From: Lachnospiraceae bacterium
GTDB lineage: Bacteria > Bacillota > Clostridia > Lachnospirales > Lachnospiraceae
Assembly (NCBI GenBank): GCA_030524635.1
Contig: JAUNGG010000039.1
Coordinates: 1-38,495 of the forward strand
Length of the DNA stretch: 38,495 nt
Direction: 5' to 3'
The notes beneath the pieces are model-generated. The model searched no databases and was not told the DNA's origin. It saw only the letters and a list, made by a program, of their open reading frames with translations. The position numbers and the translations under genes were made by a program. Shown piece after piece: positions 6,986 to 16,537 of this stretch (positions are counted from its first letter, which is position 1; every line of letters starts with the position of its first letter).

Positions 6986-9145
6986 TTAATTATGGCTCTC
7001 CACCGGGATAAATACCCGAGTGCTTACCGGATCATCCTTCTTCACTGCCATCTTAGCCATGTAAATGGCTTCCTCACAGAACTGCTTCTGGGAATTCACT
7101 AAAACCTTGCCCCGCTTATCCTGCTTTTCATAAGTACCGTCAGGCTGTAAAATATGTGCCTTCACATTATCCTCCAGCTCCACTTCCAGAATATGGTAGA
7201 CAGCTTCCTTTAATTTCTCATCTTCCACCGGGAATACGATCTCCACACGCTTATCTAAGTTTCTTGGCATCCAGTCAGCGCTGCCCATAAAGATCTGTGG
7301 TGTGCCATCGTTCTCAAAGTAGAAGATCCGGCTGTGCTCCAGGAAATTGCCCACAATGGAGCGGACATGGATATTCTCACTTAAGCCGGGAACCCCTGCC
7401 TTCAGGCAGCAGATGCCCCGGACGATCAGCTCAATGGTCACACCGGCGCAGGATGCCTCATAGAGGGCTGCAATGATCTCCTTATCACACAGGGAATTCA
7501 TCTTTGCCACGATCCGTGCCTTCCGCCCTTCCCTTGCATGAGCGGCCTCACGGCGGATCAGGCGCAGAAACTGCTTCCGCAGCCAGATCGGCGCAACTGC
7601 CAATCGATTCCAGCTGGGCGGCTCAGAGTAGCCGGACAGCATGTTAAAGACTGCCGTGGCATCCTCACCGATCAATGGATTACAGGTCATCAAGCCGCAG
7701 TCGGTGTACAGCTTCGCCGTGGAATCATTATAATTTCCAGTTCCCAGGTGAACGTAGCGGCGGATGCCGTCCTCCTCCCGGCGCACTACCAGTGTGATCT
7801 TGGAATGGGTCTTTAAGCCTACCAGGCCGTAGATTACATGACAGCCTGCCTTCTCCAGCTTCTTTGCCCAGTTAATATTATTTTCCTCATCAAATCGTGC
7901 CTTTAATTCCACCAGAACCGATACCTGCTTGCCGTTATCGGCTGCGGCAGCCAGAGCTGCGATGATAGGGGAATTGCCGCTGACACGGTACAGCGTCTGC
8001 TTGATTGCCAGAACATCCGGATCCTTGGCCGCAGTACGGACAAAATTCACCACCGGATCAAAGGTCTGGTATGGATGGTGAAGCAGGATGTCTCCTTTTC
8101 GGATATTGGTGAAGATATCATCCTCATTCATAAAGGCCGGCACCGGCTGAGGCGTATACCCGGCTGCCTTTAAATCATCGAAGCCGTTTAAACCGCCGTA
8201 CAGCTTCATCAGAACGGTCAGATCCAGAGGACCGCTGATCTCAAAAATATCCTGTGAACTTACATCCAGCTCCTTCCGAAGGATCTTAAGAAGCCGCTTA
8301 TCAATCTTCTCCTCCACCTCTAAGCGGATCACCTCGCCCCACTGGCGCTTTTTCAGCTGCTTCTGGATCTCCTCCAGCAGATCCTCCGCCTCCTCCTCAT
8401 CGATGGTAAGGTCAGCATTCCGCATGATCCGGAAGGGATGGGCTGCCAGGATATCGTAATTTAAGAACAGGGTCTGCATGTTGCGCTCAATGATCTCCTC
8501 CAGAAGGATCACATTCCGCATCTCCCCGCCGTCCTCTTCGGCTGTCACCGGAAGTTCCACAAACCGAGGCAGCACAGAGGGCACCTGTACCATGGCAAAT
8601 TCCAGTTCCCCGTCACTGTCCTTTTTCTTATGCAGAAGGGCCGCAATATTTAAGGACTTATTCCGTACCAGGGGAAATGGCCGGGAGGAGTCAAATGCCA
8701 TAGGCGTCAGCACCGGATACACATTGTCATGAAAATATTTATCCACAAACTGCCCCTGCTCCTGGGTCAGATCCTCATGATCCTCGATGATGCGCAGGCC
8801 CTGGAGCTTTAAGGCTGGAAGAAGGGAGCGGTTGTAGGTAGAATACTGAACATTTACCAGCTCATGGGTCTTTACTGCAATCTTCTCCAGCTGCTCCTCC
8901 GGCTTTAATCCGGCAATATCCGGCTTGGTATATTTTGCATGGACCATGTCGCGCAGGGATGCCACACGGACCATAAAGAATTCATCTAAATTGCTGGCGG
9001 TAATGCTTAAAAATTTCAGGCGTTCAAACAGCGGCAGGCTCTTATCCCTGGCCTCGCTGAGGACCCGGTAATTGAACTCCAGCCAGCTCAGTTCACGGTT
9101 TACATAATTTTTCGGATCCAAAAAATTTACTGACACTTCAGCCAT
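6986..9145 (-). CDS. ppk: Polyphosphate kinase
   Basis: A 719-aa PPK1-family enzyme that makes polyphosphate from the terminal phosphate of ATP, reversibly. Domains in order are the N-terminal domain (PKNYVNRELSWLEFNYRVL near 11-29), the head domain, and two phospholipase-D-like C-terminal domains. H447 in LKTHSKI matches the phosphohistidine of E. coli Ppk (H435) and H466 in YVHLGTGNYN is the second conserved histidine. Length is normal for the family. I chose ATG 9145 because AGGAGG lies 8 nt before it; an ATG at 9151 is only 2 nt from that site. The gene starts 2 nt after the ppx stop, so synthesis and degradation enzymes for polyphosphate are co-translated. Confidence 0.96.
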   Translation of the reverse strand: MAEVSVNFLDPKNYVNRELSWLEFNYRVLSEARDKSLPLFERLKFLSITASNLDEFFMVRVASLRDMVHAKYTKPDIAGLKPEEQLEKIAVKTHELVNVQYSTYNRSLLPALKLQGLRIIEDHEDLTQEQGQFVDKYFHDNVYPVLTPMAFDSSRPFPLVRNKSLNIAALLHKKKDSDGELEFAMVQVPSVLPRFVELPVTAEEDGGEMRNVILLEEIIERNMQTLFLNYDILAAHPFRIMRNADLTIDEEEAEDLLEEIQKQLKKRQWGEVIRLEVEEKIDKRLLKILRKELDVSSQDIFEISGPLDLTVLMKLYGGLNGFDDLKAAGYTPQPVPAFMNEDDIFTNIRKGDILLHHPYQTFDPVVNFVRTAAKDPDVLAIKQTLYRVSGNSPIIAALAAAADNGKQVSVLVELKARFDEENNINWAKKLEKAGCHVIYGLVGLKTHSKITLVVRREEDGIRRYVHLGTGNYNDSTAKLYTDCGLMTCNPLIGEDATAVFNMLSGYSEPPSWNRLAVAPIWLRKQFLRLIRREAAHAREGRKARIVAKMNSLCDKEIIAALYEASCAGVTIELIVRGICCLKAGVPGLSENIHVRSIVGNFLEHSRIFYFENDGTPQIFMGSADWMPRNLDKRVEIVFPVEDEKLKEAVYHILEVELEDNVKAHILQPDGTYEKQDKRGKVLVNSQKQFCEEAIYMAKMAVKKDDPVSTRVFIPVESHN

Positions 9146-9147
9146 AA

Positions 9148-10725
9148 TCATACCCTCCTCTTCTGCTTCAGTACCGGCCGGATTCCAAAGATCTCCTCAA
9201 AAAAATCCGCCTTCTGGTCAAATGACATCTGCTCCAGGATAATATCTCCCGGATAATCGGTGGTGATCACCAGCTGCCCGTCACGGACTGTGGTCTTGCA
9301 GCCTGCCAGCTTCTGCTGATGGCTCCGGTCCATGGAATTGGCCAGACGCAGGATCGCAGTCAGCTTAGCGATCTTTATGGTAATGTCATTGGCGCTGATG
9401 ATTCCGGATGAATCCTTGTAGACAGAGGTCTCCAGCTGCACCTGGTCGTAATCAAAGTCCCGGATATTGTAACGGACCACATTTGCGATGATCTCCCGCT
9501 CCAGGTGGCTGAGACCGATGATCTCCGTGGACATAATGATATTATACGCACACTCATTGGCATTTTTCATGCTGATAAACTTGCCGCAGGCGTGAAGCAG
9601 CACGGCGATCCGCAGAAGCAGCTTATCTCTGGCAGTCAGCCCGTGGAACCGCCGCATGGCATCAAAGATATCCATGGCATGCTGCTCTAAGATCTGGTTG
9701 TGGCTGCTGTGGCATTTGTAGCGCTTCGCCATATTGCGGGAAGCTGCCAGGATATCATCCTCAAAGCTGTGCTTGAACTTCACCTGCTTGATGCTTTCAG
9801 CATACTCTGCCGCCATTCCATCGCAGAGGCGGATGCCGGGAAGCCAGAACTGCTCGGCTCCGGTCATCTCCAGAAGGCACTTATAGATTACGGCGCTGGG
9901 CAGCATCAGCTCCACATACTCTTCGCTGATGCCGAAGATATCTGCCAGCTCCTGAATGCCCATCTTCAGAAGAGCATCGTAGAAGCGGTTCACATCCTCT
10001 GCCGTCATGCAGTCCGGGACGGACCGTCCTCCTTCTCCGTCCAGCATCTTTTTGAACATGTAGAGTGAATTATCTCCAATTCCAATCAGATTCTTGATCT
10101 CACGGTCCTTCAGATACATCTTGCGGAAGGTGAGCAGCTCATTATCCACCAGCTCCCGGATCAGCTTCTGGTGAACCTCCATGGTGGCCGGAATCTTCGC
10201 CATCATCTCCCGGATCCGCATGGTTCCTAATGGAAGATTCTGGGTAGAAATCAGAGAATCCTTATCGAACAGGGAAAGCTGCATGCTTCCGAAGCCCACA
10301 TCCACAATGGCGGTACCCTTCTGAATGGTGTTGTTAAACTCCCGGTCTCTGGAGGCAATTGCCTTGTAGCTTAAAAACCGCTGCTCGGAATTGCTGATCA
10401 GCTTTACATCGATGCCGGTCCGCACCAGAATCTGATCTAAAATAATCTGATTATTCTTGGCATCCCGAAGGGCGCTGGTGGCATATGCCTTATAGCTCTG
10501 CACCTTGTAGCCCTTCATGATGCCGGAAAACTCCTTCAAGACCCGGCACAGCTCCTCCACCAGCTCATAGCTGATCTTTCCGTGGCTGTAGGTTTCCCGG
10601 CCAAGGGCGATCACATGGCGGATGTGATCCACAGGCCGGATGCCGAACTTGTTTGAGATCTCATAGATGCTAAGCTCCACCTCAAAGGAGCCTACATCGA
10701 TTGCTGCAAATGTCTGGATTGCCAT
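9148..10725 (-). CDS. ppx: Ppx/GppA-family exopolyphosphatase
   Basis: A 525-aa protein with an N-terminal actin-like Ppx/GppA phosphatase fold (AAIDVGSFEVELSIYEI at 7-23, and the second phosphate loop AIVDVGFGSMQLSLF near 139-153). A C-terminal HD-like helical domain contains LLHACGKFISMKNANE and IIGLSHLEREIIANVVRYN. It should hydrolyse polyphosphate or guanosine pentaphosphate; which of the two is not decidable here. The second loop reads DVGFGSMQLS, where many relatives have DIGGGS. GGGAGGAG sits shortly before ATG 10725. It is directly followed by ppk and preceded at 75 nt by the DUF815 ATPase gene. Confidence 0.9.
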   Translation of the reverse strand: MAIQTFAAIDVGSFEVELSIYEISNKFGIRPVDHIRHVIALGRETYSHGKISYELVEELCRVLKEFSGIMKGYKVQSYKAYATSALRDAKNNQIILDQILVRTGIDVKLISNSEQRFLSYKAIASRDREFNNTIQKGTAIVDVGFGSMQLSLFDKDSLISTQNLPLGTMRIREMMAKIPATMEVHQKLIRELVDNELLTFRKMYLKDREIKNLIGIGDNSLYMFKKMLDGEGGRSVPDCMTAEDVNRFYDALLKMGIQELADIFGISEEYVELMLPSAVIYKCLLEMTGAEQFWLPGIRLCDGMAAEYAESIKQVKFKHSFEDDILAASRNMAKRYKCHSSHNQILEQHAMDIFDAMRRFHGLTARDKLLLRIAVLLHACGKFISMKNANECAYNIIMSTEIIGLSHLEREIIANVVRYNIRDFDYDQVQLETSVYKDSSGIISANDITIKIAKLTAILRLANSMDRSHQQKLAGCKTTVRDGQLVITTDYPGDIILEQMSFDQKADFFEEIFGIRPVLKQKRRV

Positions 10726-10801
10726 TTACTCTCCTCCCCTTTCATCGTCCGCCAGGTCAGCTTCCTTCAGGCCAAAGCCCCGGCGGACTGTATCCTGTAT
10801 G

Positions 10802-12151
10802 TCATTCCTTCACCTGTCCCAGCAGATAGGTAATAAACTGGGAGGCCGTCCGTCCGGACAGGCCGCCGTGGCTTAATTCCCACTGGTTTGCCTTCATCAG
10901 AAGCTCCTGCTCCGGCATCTGGATGTTGTTTCGTCTGGCAAGCTCTTTTACGATCTGCTTAAACTCCTTCGGCTCAGGCGCACCGTAATAAATGGTAACG
11001 CCGAACCGGGCCACCAGGGACAGCTTCTCCTGAACCGTATCATTAGCATGCAGGTCATCATCGGAAAGCTGGCGCTTGTCGCTGAAATTCTCCCGGATCA
11101 GATGACGTCGGTTGGAGGTGGCATAGATCAGCACATTCCCCGGCTTCTTGCCCAGTCCGCCCTCGATGATGGCTTTTAAATATTTATATTCCAGCTCCGA
11201 CTCCTCGAAGGACAGATCATCCATGTAGATGATGAACCGGTAGTTCCGGTCCTTCACCTGCTCCAGCACATCAGACAGTGCCTTAAACTGGTGCTTGTAC
11301 ACCTCAATGATGCGCAGGCCCCGGTCATAGTACTGATTCAGGATGGCCTTGATGCTGGAAGATTTTCCTGTTCCGGCAGCTCCGTACAGCAGCACATTGT
11401 TTGCCTCCCGGCCTTCGATAAAGGCTTCTGTATTATCGATCAGCTTTTTCTTCTGGATCTCGTAGCCTACCAGATCAGACAGACTTACATGCTCAATGCT
11501 GGTGATGGGATCAATATATGCCTGCTCATCCTTTTCCAGGATCCGGAAAGCCTTATTTAAGCCAAACTTGCCGACGCCGAATTCCTTATAGAACTGGGTC
11601 ACATCTGCCTGAAACTCCAGCACATTCTCTGCACCCTCCAGGGAAACGGCCAATTCCACGATGCGGTCCCGGATCCGCTTGTTAAAGACCTTGCTGTTTT
11701 CCCTGGCTGCCTTGTAATCGGCAATCAGGCTCCAGATCCCCCCGGTCTGCTCCCCGTCCAGAAGCCGGATATCATAGTCAAACAGCTCCTTTAAGATTTG
11801 AAAATCATGGCGCGCCAGCGCATCCAGGGATCCTCCTGCCGGTCCTAAGATCTCGCAGGAGGTGCTGTAGGCGTTCTCATGGTTGGCCAGACAGAAGGCT
11901 AAAAAGCAGTGGTACAGATTTCCTTCAAATCCATAGGTCACCGCCAGCTCGATCAGCTGGTTGGCACAGGCAAATGCCGACTCCGGCTGTGCCTTTCCGT
12001 CCCTGGTTCCAGTCTCCTTGCCACCGTCTTTCGCCGCCCCAGCGTCTCTGCCGTCACAAGCTGCGCCTTCTGCAAGGAGCTGCTCCATCTGCTCAAACAA
12101 TTTCTGATATTTAAAGTTCCGGTAAATTACTAATTCTTGTGTTTTCATCAT
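10802..12151 (-). CDS. DUF815-family AAA ATPase
   Basis: A 449-aa P-loop ATPase of the DUF815 type. Walker A is LLYGAAGTGKSS in the central region, followed by Walker B FIIYMDDLSF and a sensor-type segment VLIYATSNRRHL. The roughly 200-residue N-terminal part is helical and contains a low-complexity insert (GRDAGAAKDGGKETGTRDG at about 35-53). Relatives are widespread in Firmicutes and their role is not settled; I assign no specific function. It begins 33 nt after pheA and precedes ppx by 75 nt in what appears to be one transcription unit. Two ATGs are adjacent at the start with only a weak GAGG site, so the start could be either. Confidence 0.88.
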   Translation of the reverse strand: MMKTQELVIYRNFKYQKLFEQMEQLLAEGAACDGRDAGAAKDGGKETGTRDGKAQPESAFACANQLIELAVTYGFEGNLYHCFLAFCLANHENAYSTSCEILGPAGGSLDALARHDFQILKELFDYDIRLLDGEQTGGIWSLIADYKAARENSKVFNKRIRDRIVELAVSLEGAENVLEFQADVTQFYKEFGVGKFGLNKAFRILEKDEQAYIDPITSIEHVSLSDLVGYEIQKKKLIDNTEAFIEGREANNVLLYGAAGTGKSSSIKAILNQYYDRGLRIIEVYKHQFKALSDVLEQVKDRNYRFIIYMDDLSFEESELEYKYLKAIIEGGLGKKPGNVLIYATSNRRHLIRENFSDKRQLSDDDLHANDTVQEKLSLVARFGVTIYYGAPEPKEFKQIVKELARRNNIQMPEQELLMKANQWELSHGGLSGRTASQFITYLLGQVKE

Positions 12152-12184
12152 TTTGCCTCGAATATTATGTATTTCTTATTTTGT

Positions 12185-13321
12185 TTAATAATTGCCCAGG
12201 ATCCGCATATTGACTGCTTCCTTCTGGATTCCCAGAAGAGCGTTCTGCACCTGCACATCACTTAAGGAGCCTTCAATATCTACAAAGAACCGGTATTCCC
12301 AGTTCCGTTCCAGAATCGGCCGGGACTGGATCATCAGCATATTGACATGATTGTAGATAAAATGCCCCAGCATATTGTACAGGGAGCCGCTGGTGTGAGG
12401 AACCTCAAAGCAGATGCTCACCTTCCTGGCATCCATCCGGTATACCGGCTCTTTTCCCAGGATAATAAAGCGGGTCACATTGCAGGTGTTATGGTTAATG
12501 GCCTGCTTTAACACCTGCAGGCCGTAAAGCTTCCCTGCTGTCTCACTGGCAACTGCCGCCTGGGTAATATCCTGCTCCTCTAAAACCTTCTTTGCCGCCA
12601 CTGCCGTATTCTCCACACTGATCTGCTTCCATTCCCTGTGGGAGTTTAAAAACTGACTGGACTGCATCAGCGCCTGGGGATGGGAGTAGATGGTCCGGAT
12701 GTCCGACAGCTTGGCATCGGGAAGTCCTAACAGGGCATGGTTGACTGCTACCTCCGTCTCTCCCACGATATAATTATGATATTTCAGCAGCAGATCATAA
12801 TTGTCGATCACAGCACCTGCCGAAGAATTCTCGATGGGAAGCACCGCATAGGCAGCCCGCCCCTCCATCACTTCCTTCATGGCATCATCAAAGGCCGGAA
12901 CATGGTAGGCATCCACCTGATCCCCGAAAAACTGCAGGGTGGCAGCATGGCTGTATGCCCCTTCCACTCCCTGATATACCACACGGACACCGGCAGTGGA
13001 CAGATTTTCCACCAGCTTAAACTGGGATTCTGCCCGGTCTCCATGATTTCCCAGCAGCTGATACTGGTAACGACGGCTGATGGTCATAAGCTGTGCAAAC
13101 AGCTCCTCCACCGCGATCTCGTTAAATGGATTTTTTGCCAGCCCCCGCACAGATGCCAGCTTTGCCTTCTCCCGTTCCGGGTCATATACCGGCTTGCCGG
13201 TTTCGATCTTAAACTCTGCCACATCGCCGCACAGCTTCATTCTCTCCTCAAACAATTCAACCAGCTTTCCATCGATCTGATCCAACTGGGTTCTGATTTC
13301 CTGCAAATCTAAATTTTTCAT
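12185..13321 (-). CDS. pheA: Bifunctional chorismate mutase / prephenate dehydratase
   Basis: A 378-aa P-protein of phenylalanine biosynthesis, converting chorismate to prephenate and then to phenylpyruvate. The chorismate mutase domain covers about residues 1-90 (IRTQLDQIDGKLVELFEERM, VYDPERE). The prephenate dehydratase domain covers about 108-285 (YQGVEGAYSHAA, and the catalytic TRF motif in CNVTRFIILG). The ACT domain covers about 300-378. The ACT motif usually written ESRP, which binds feedback phenylalanine, reads QSRP here, so allosteric inhibition might be altered. The ATG overlaps the plsC stop as ATGA, indicating coupling. Confidence 0.96.
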   Translation of the reverse strand: MKNLDLQEIRTQLDQIDGKLVELFEERMKLCGDVAEFKIETGKPVYDPEREKAKLASVRGLAKNPFNEIAVEELFAQLMTISRRYQYQLLGNHGDRAESQFKLVENLSTAGVRVVYQGVEGAYSHAATLQFFGDQVDAYHVPAFDDAMKEVMEGRAAYAVLPIENSSAGAVIDNYDLLLKYHNYIVGETEVAVNHALLGLPDAKLSDIRTIYSHPQALMQSSQFLNSHREWKQISVENTAVAAKKVLEEQDITQAAVASETAGKLYGLQVLKQAINHNTCNVTRFIILGKEPVYRMDARKVSICFEVPHTSGSLYNMLGHFIYNHVNMLMIQSRPILERNWEYRFFVDIEGSLSDVQVQNALLGIQKEAVNMRILGNY

Positions 13322-14064
13322 CTCTTGTCATTCTCCTGCATATCATTTAACATTCCGATGATCACATCCCGAACGTAGGCGCCGCTTTTTTTCCTTACCT
13401 CCGGCGGCAGCTCTTTTAAGTAGATCGGCGTTCCATAGCGGATCATCACCTTCTTTGCCCGGATCCAGGGCATATGATTTTCCAGAATATCCGCATTTCC
13501 TACCATGGCTACCGGGATCACCGGGCAGCCGGACTTTTCTGCGATCTTTAAGCTTCCCTCTTTAAAGGGAAGCAGGTCGGTAAGCTCTTCATTGGTATTT
13601 CTGGTCCCTTCCGGGAAAATCCAAACAGAGATGCCCGCCTTCACACGCTCAATACCGGTCAGGATCGTCTTTAAGCCCTCCTTGATATCCTTTCGGTCCA
13701 GAAACAGGCACTGTACATCCTCCATCCAGTTTTTTAACAGCGGAATGCTTTCCATCTCCTTCTTCGCCACGAAGCCCATCAATCCCGGAACCGTGGTATA
13801 GCCTACCAGAATATCAAAATAGCTTCTGTGGTTTCCCACATACAGAACTGCCCGATCCGTGGGGATATTCTCCTGCCCCTCCACCGTCACTTCTGTCCCT
13901 GCCAGCTTCAGAATAAAGCGAAACATAAACTGCACCACTGCCAGGCACTGTCTGTTTTTCGCATCTGGATTTCGTTTTCCCAGAGCCTCCTCAAATAAAA
14001 GCAGCGGAATACTGAAAATCAAAAACAGGACCAGCGTTAATACTACAAGAATCAATCGTATCAT
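13318..14064 (-). CDS. plsC: 1-acyl-glycerol-3-phosphate acyltransferase
   Basis: A 248-aa membrane-bound acyltransferase that makes phosphatidic acid from lysophosphatidic acid. An N-terminal hydrophobic helix (LILVVLTLVLFLIFSIPLLLF) is followed by the catalytic NHRSYFD (HX4D) motif and the substrate-binding motif FPEGTRNT. ATG 14064 is preferred, with AAGGGG 8 nt upstream; the frame extends three codons to a GTG. A sigma-A-type promoter lies at 14106-14134. The gene overlaps pheA by 4 nt, an unusual partner for a lipid gene, and appears to head the operon that ends with ppk. Confidence 0.93.
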   Translation of the reverse strand: MIRLILVVLTLVLFLIFSIPLLLFEEALGKRNPDAKNRQCLAVVQFMFRFILKLAGTEVTVEGQENIPTDRAVLYVGNHRSYFDILVGYTTVPGLMGFVAKKEMESIPLLKNWMEDVQCLFLDRKDIKEGLKTILTGIERVKAGISVWIFPEGTRNTNEELTDLLPFKEGSLKIAEKSGCPVIPVAMVGNADILENHMPWIRAKKVMIRYGTPIYLKELPPEVRKKSGAYVRDVIIGMLNDMQENDKR

Positions 14065-14105
14065 GAAACCCACCCCTTATCCTTTGCTCTCCAAATCTAT
14101 AGTTG

Positions 14106-14134
14106 ATTATATAAGAGGAAAGTTTTAATTACAA
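14106..14134 (-). promoter_or_regulatory. Sigma-A-type promoter of plsC-pheA operon
   Basis: On the minus strand the -35 is TTGTAA (14129-14134), the spacer is 17 nt and the -10 is TATAAT (14106-14111), about 45 nt before the plsC ATG. No other comparable promoter was found before the following genes to ppk, although internal promoters cannot be excluded. Confidence 0.75.
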
Positions 14135-14194
14135 CCCTGATACCCGTTTTTTTCCGTTCTTTTCCGTTAATTTTTCTGCGGCTTTTCAGATTTT

Positions 14195-14728
14195 TTACAT
14201 CAAGGGCTCTTTCTGAAACCTGCGCTTCCAGCGCTCCTTTCCGGTAATCCCCTCAAATAAAAGCCCGGTCATAAACCAGAGCGGTGCAAAATCCAGACGG
14301 ATCAGCCCATTCACATTGGTGGGCCGTCCGCTGTAATCCCAGGGACAGATCCCCAGACGGCGCAGCCAGAATCCAAACAGGTATTCCGCGCAAAAGATCA
14401 GCACCATATCGATCATGCCATGGCGCAGGGCCAGTTCTTTTCCCTTCTGCTGAGGTTTCATCTCCCAGATTCCCTCATCCAGCCAGCGGTCGATCCATTT
14501 TCCAATGGGACCAAGCAGTGCGCCCAGACCGTAGATGGGAAACATCAGAAGGGAAGTTCTTCCCATCAGACGCCAGTCATGGGTCAGAATGGAATCCACT
14601 GAAGTGAACAGGATCTCCAGACACCAGCCGGCGGTGCCGCATTTTAAAAAATTTTGAAATAGTTTGTTTGTTTTTGTCCATGTATGTTCCATGGCCTTAT
14701 TATGCACGGCAGGCGGCCAGATATGCAT
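14195..14728 (-). CDS. CmpB-like putative membrane protein (ABC_trans_CmpB family)
   Basis: A 177-aa membrane protein with about four hydrophobic segments. The C-terminal half contains CPWDYSGRPTNVNGLIRLDF, with FAPLWFMTGLLFE following, a hallmark of the family annotated as putative ABC transporter type IV / CmpB. Its real function is not known; no ATPase gene is adjacent. The start is uncertain: ATG 14728 has an AAGGCGG site 8 nt upstream, while ATG 14692 (MEHTWTK) has AAGG only 2 nt away. It lies 73 nt downstream of cardiolipin synthase in the same direction and probably shares its transcript. Confidence 0.8.
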   Translation of the reverse strand: MHIWPPAVHNKAMEHTWTKTNKLFQNFLKCGTAGWCLEILFTSVDSILTHDWRLMGRTSLLMFPIYGLGALLGPIGKWIDRWLDEGIWEMKPQQKGKELALRHGMIDMVLIFCAEYLFGFWLRRLGICPWDYSGRPTNVNGLIRLDFAPLWFMTGLLFEGITGKERWKRRFQKEPLM

Positions 14729-14801
14729 CTGCGCCGCCTTGATTTTGGACTGTTTTTTTGTTTTTCTTTTTGATTTCCGTAATCTGGGCTGCCGCGCTCC
14801 A

Positions 14802-16397
14802 TTACAAAAGGGGCGACAGCAGGCGGCAGAACTGCTCCTTAATGCGGATAATCAGCTTCCTTTTCTGGTATCTTTCCTTCGTCATCTCCTGGCAATGGGG
14901 CAGATCATCTAAAAATGCCTGCTCCAGCTTTTCCGTTGCAGCCTCGTCATAGATCACCGCATTCACCTCAAAGTTCAGTTCAAAGCTTCGGATGTCCATA
15001 TTTGCCGTTCCATAGCAGCTCACCATACCATCTACCATGATTCCTTTGGCATGAAGGAAGCCATTTTCATAGATATAGCATTTAGCTCCTGCATCCAGCA
15101 GATCACCTGCGTAGGAATAGGTCGCCCAATACACAAAGGGATGGTCCGGCTTACAGGGGATCATCAGCCGCACATCCACGCCGGAGCGGGCTGCGATCTT
15201 TAAGGCTGACAGAATGGCATCATCCGGTACAAAATACGGTGTCTGGATGTAAATATGATCCTTTGCCTTGTGGAACAGCTCCAGGTAATTATCCCGGATA
15301 TTCTTCGTCCGGGTATCCGGGCCGCTGCTGATGATCTGGATTCCTGTGGCCCCATCGCTGTTCATATAGCCGGGATCGGACCAGGGCCGCTTTCCCTGGG
15401 TCTCCATCTCCTCTAAAAGCTCCTGTTCCAGATCCGCTCCGCCCCGCTCCCAGCACCTGCATTCCTCATCAAAATCGGCGCAGAAATATTTTCCGGAAAG
15501 GAACAGATTTTCATGAACCGCATAATTCCAATCCAGCGCAAACCGGATCTGCAGGCTGAGGGCCGCATCTCCGCAGATCTTCAGATGAGTGTCCCGCCAG
15601 TATCCGAACCTGGAATCCTTGGAAATGTATTCCTTTCCGATATTGAATCCGCCTACATAGCCGATCCGGCCGTCGATCACTACGATCTTCCGGTGATTCC
15701 GGTAATTCACTCGAAGATTCAGACGTCCTAAAATAGGAGGAAAGAAGATTCCCACCTTAATTCCAGCCCTGCGAAGCTCCTCCCATCGCTTCTTCGGCAT
15801 AAACCGTCCTCCCATGCCATCTGCCAGAACCCGAACCTCCACGCCTTCCCGAACCTTGCTTTTGAGGATGGGGACAATGGAATCAAACACCTCGTCATTC
15901 TTTATAATATAATATTGAAAATGAATATAATGCTTCGCATTCCGAAGCTCCCGGCGCAGATCCTCAAACTTCTGCTGCCCGTCAGTAAAAATGTCCAGGG
16001 TATTGCGGATGGTGAGAACCGCCCCGGAGGTTTCCAGATTATAAAGTGTCAGGCTGCCGTAATCCTGGACAACCGGATCATGAGAGTCCATCACATGGTA
16101 GTCCCGGATCACCTGCTCCTGATTCTTTACAGAAAAGCTGAGCCGGTCCTCCACCTCCTTGACCCGAAACATCTTGCTCTTCCTGAGATCCTGCCCGAAA
16201 AACAGATAAAACAGAACGCCGAATACTGGGATGAAATTCAGTGCAAACAGCCAGGTCCACACGCTTTTCGGATCCCGCCGCTGAAAGAATACGATCAAAA
16301 TACTGAAAAACAGATTGATGATCACAAGATTCTGGATCAGCCAGCTAAAGCCGCTGTCAAGCCCGTCCAACATTACTTCAACGATTTCTATTACCAT
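14802..16397 (-). CDS. cls: Cardiolipin synthase
   Basis: A 531-aa enzyme that joins two phosphatidylglycerol molecules into cardiolipin at the membrane. Two N-terminal transmembrane helices (LIQNLVIINLFFSILIVFF, and WTWLFALNFIPVFGVLFYLF) are followed by two phospholipase-D HKD motifs, HRKIVVIDGRIGYVGG and HAKGIMVDGMVSCYGTAN. Length is normal for bacterial Cls. ATG 16397 (MVIEIVEV) is chosen because AGGAGG lies 7-8 nt upstream; the frame extends 15 codons further without support. The gene is divergent from the asparaginase gene. Confidence 0.95.
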   Translation of the reverse strand: MVIEIVEVMLDGLDSGFSWLIQNLVIINLFFSILIVFFQRRDPKSVWTWLFALNFIPVFGVLFYLFFGQDLRKSKMFRVKEVEDRLSFSVKNQEQVIRDYHVMDSHDPVVQDYGSLTLYNLETSGAVLTIRNTLDIFTDGQQKFEDLRRELRNAKHYIHFQYYIIKNDEVFDSIVPILKSKVREGVEVRVLADGMGGRFMPKKRWEELRRAGIKVGIFFPPILGRLNLRVNYRNHRKIVVIDGRIGYVGGFNIGKEYISKDSRFGYWRDTHLKICGDAALSLQIRFALDWNYAVHENLFLSGKYFCADFDEECRCWERGGADLEQELLEEMETQGKRPWSDPGYMNSDGATGIQIISSGPDTRTKNIRDNYLELFHKAKDHIYIQTPYFVPDDAILSALKIAARSGVDVRLMIPCKPDHPFVYWATYSYAGDLLDAGAKCYIYENGFLHAKGIMVDGMVSCYGTANMDIRSFELNFEVNAVIYDEAATEKLEQAFLDDLPHCQEMTKERYQKRKLIIRIKEQFCRLLSPLL

Positions 16398-16486
16398 GCC
16401 ATCTCCTCCTTTCGGCAATCCTAACGGGATTTTACCTATCATAACACAAACAATCGGAAAAGTATATGTGCAGAAATGTCCGGATG

Positions 16487-16495
16487 TGCTATACT
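16487..16495 (+). promoter_or_regulatory. Extended -10 promoter of asparaginase gene
   Basis: TGC-TATACT forms an extended -10 box 43 nt before the chosen ATG. The -35 region at 17 nt spacing is poor (TGTGCA). This position places an upstream in-frame ATG (16466) before the likely transcription start and so supports the start at 16538. Confidence 0.55.
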
Positions 16496-16537
16496 AAGCT
16501 TACTGATCAAATTTCACAGAAAGAACGGATATCACTT

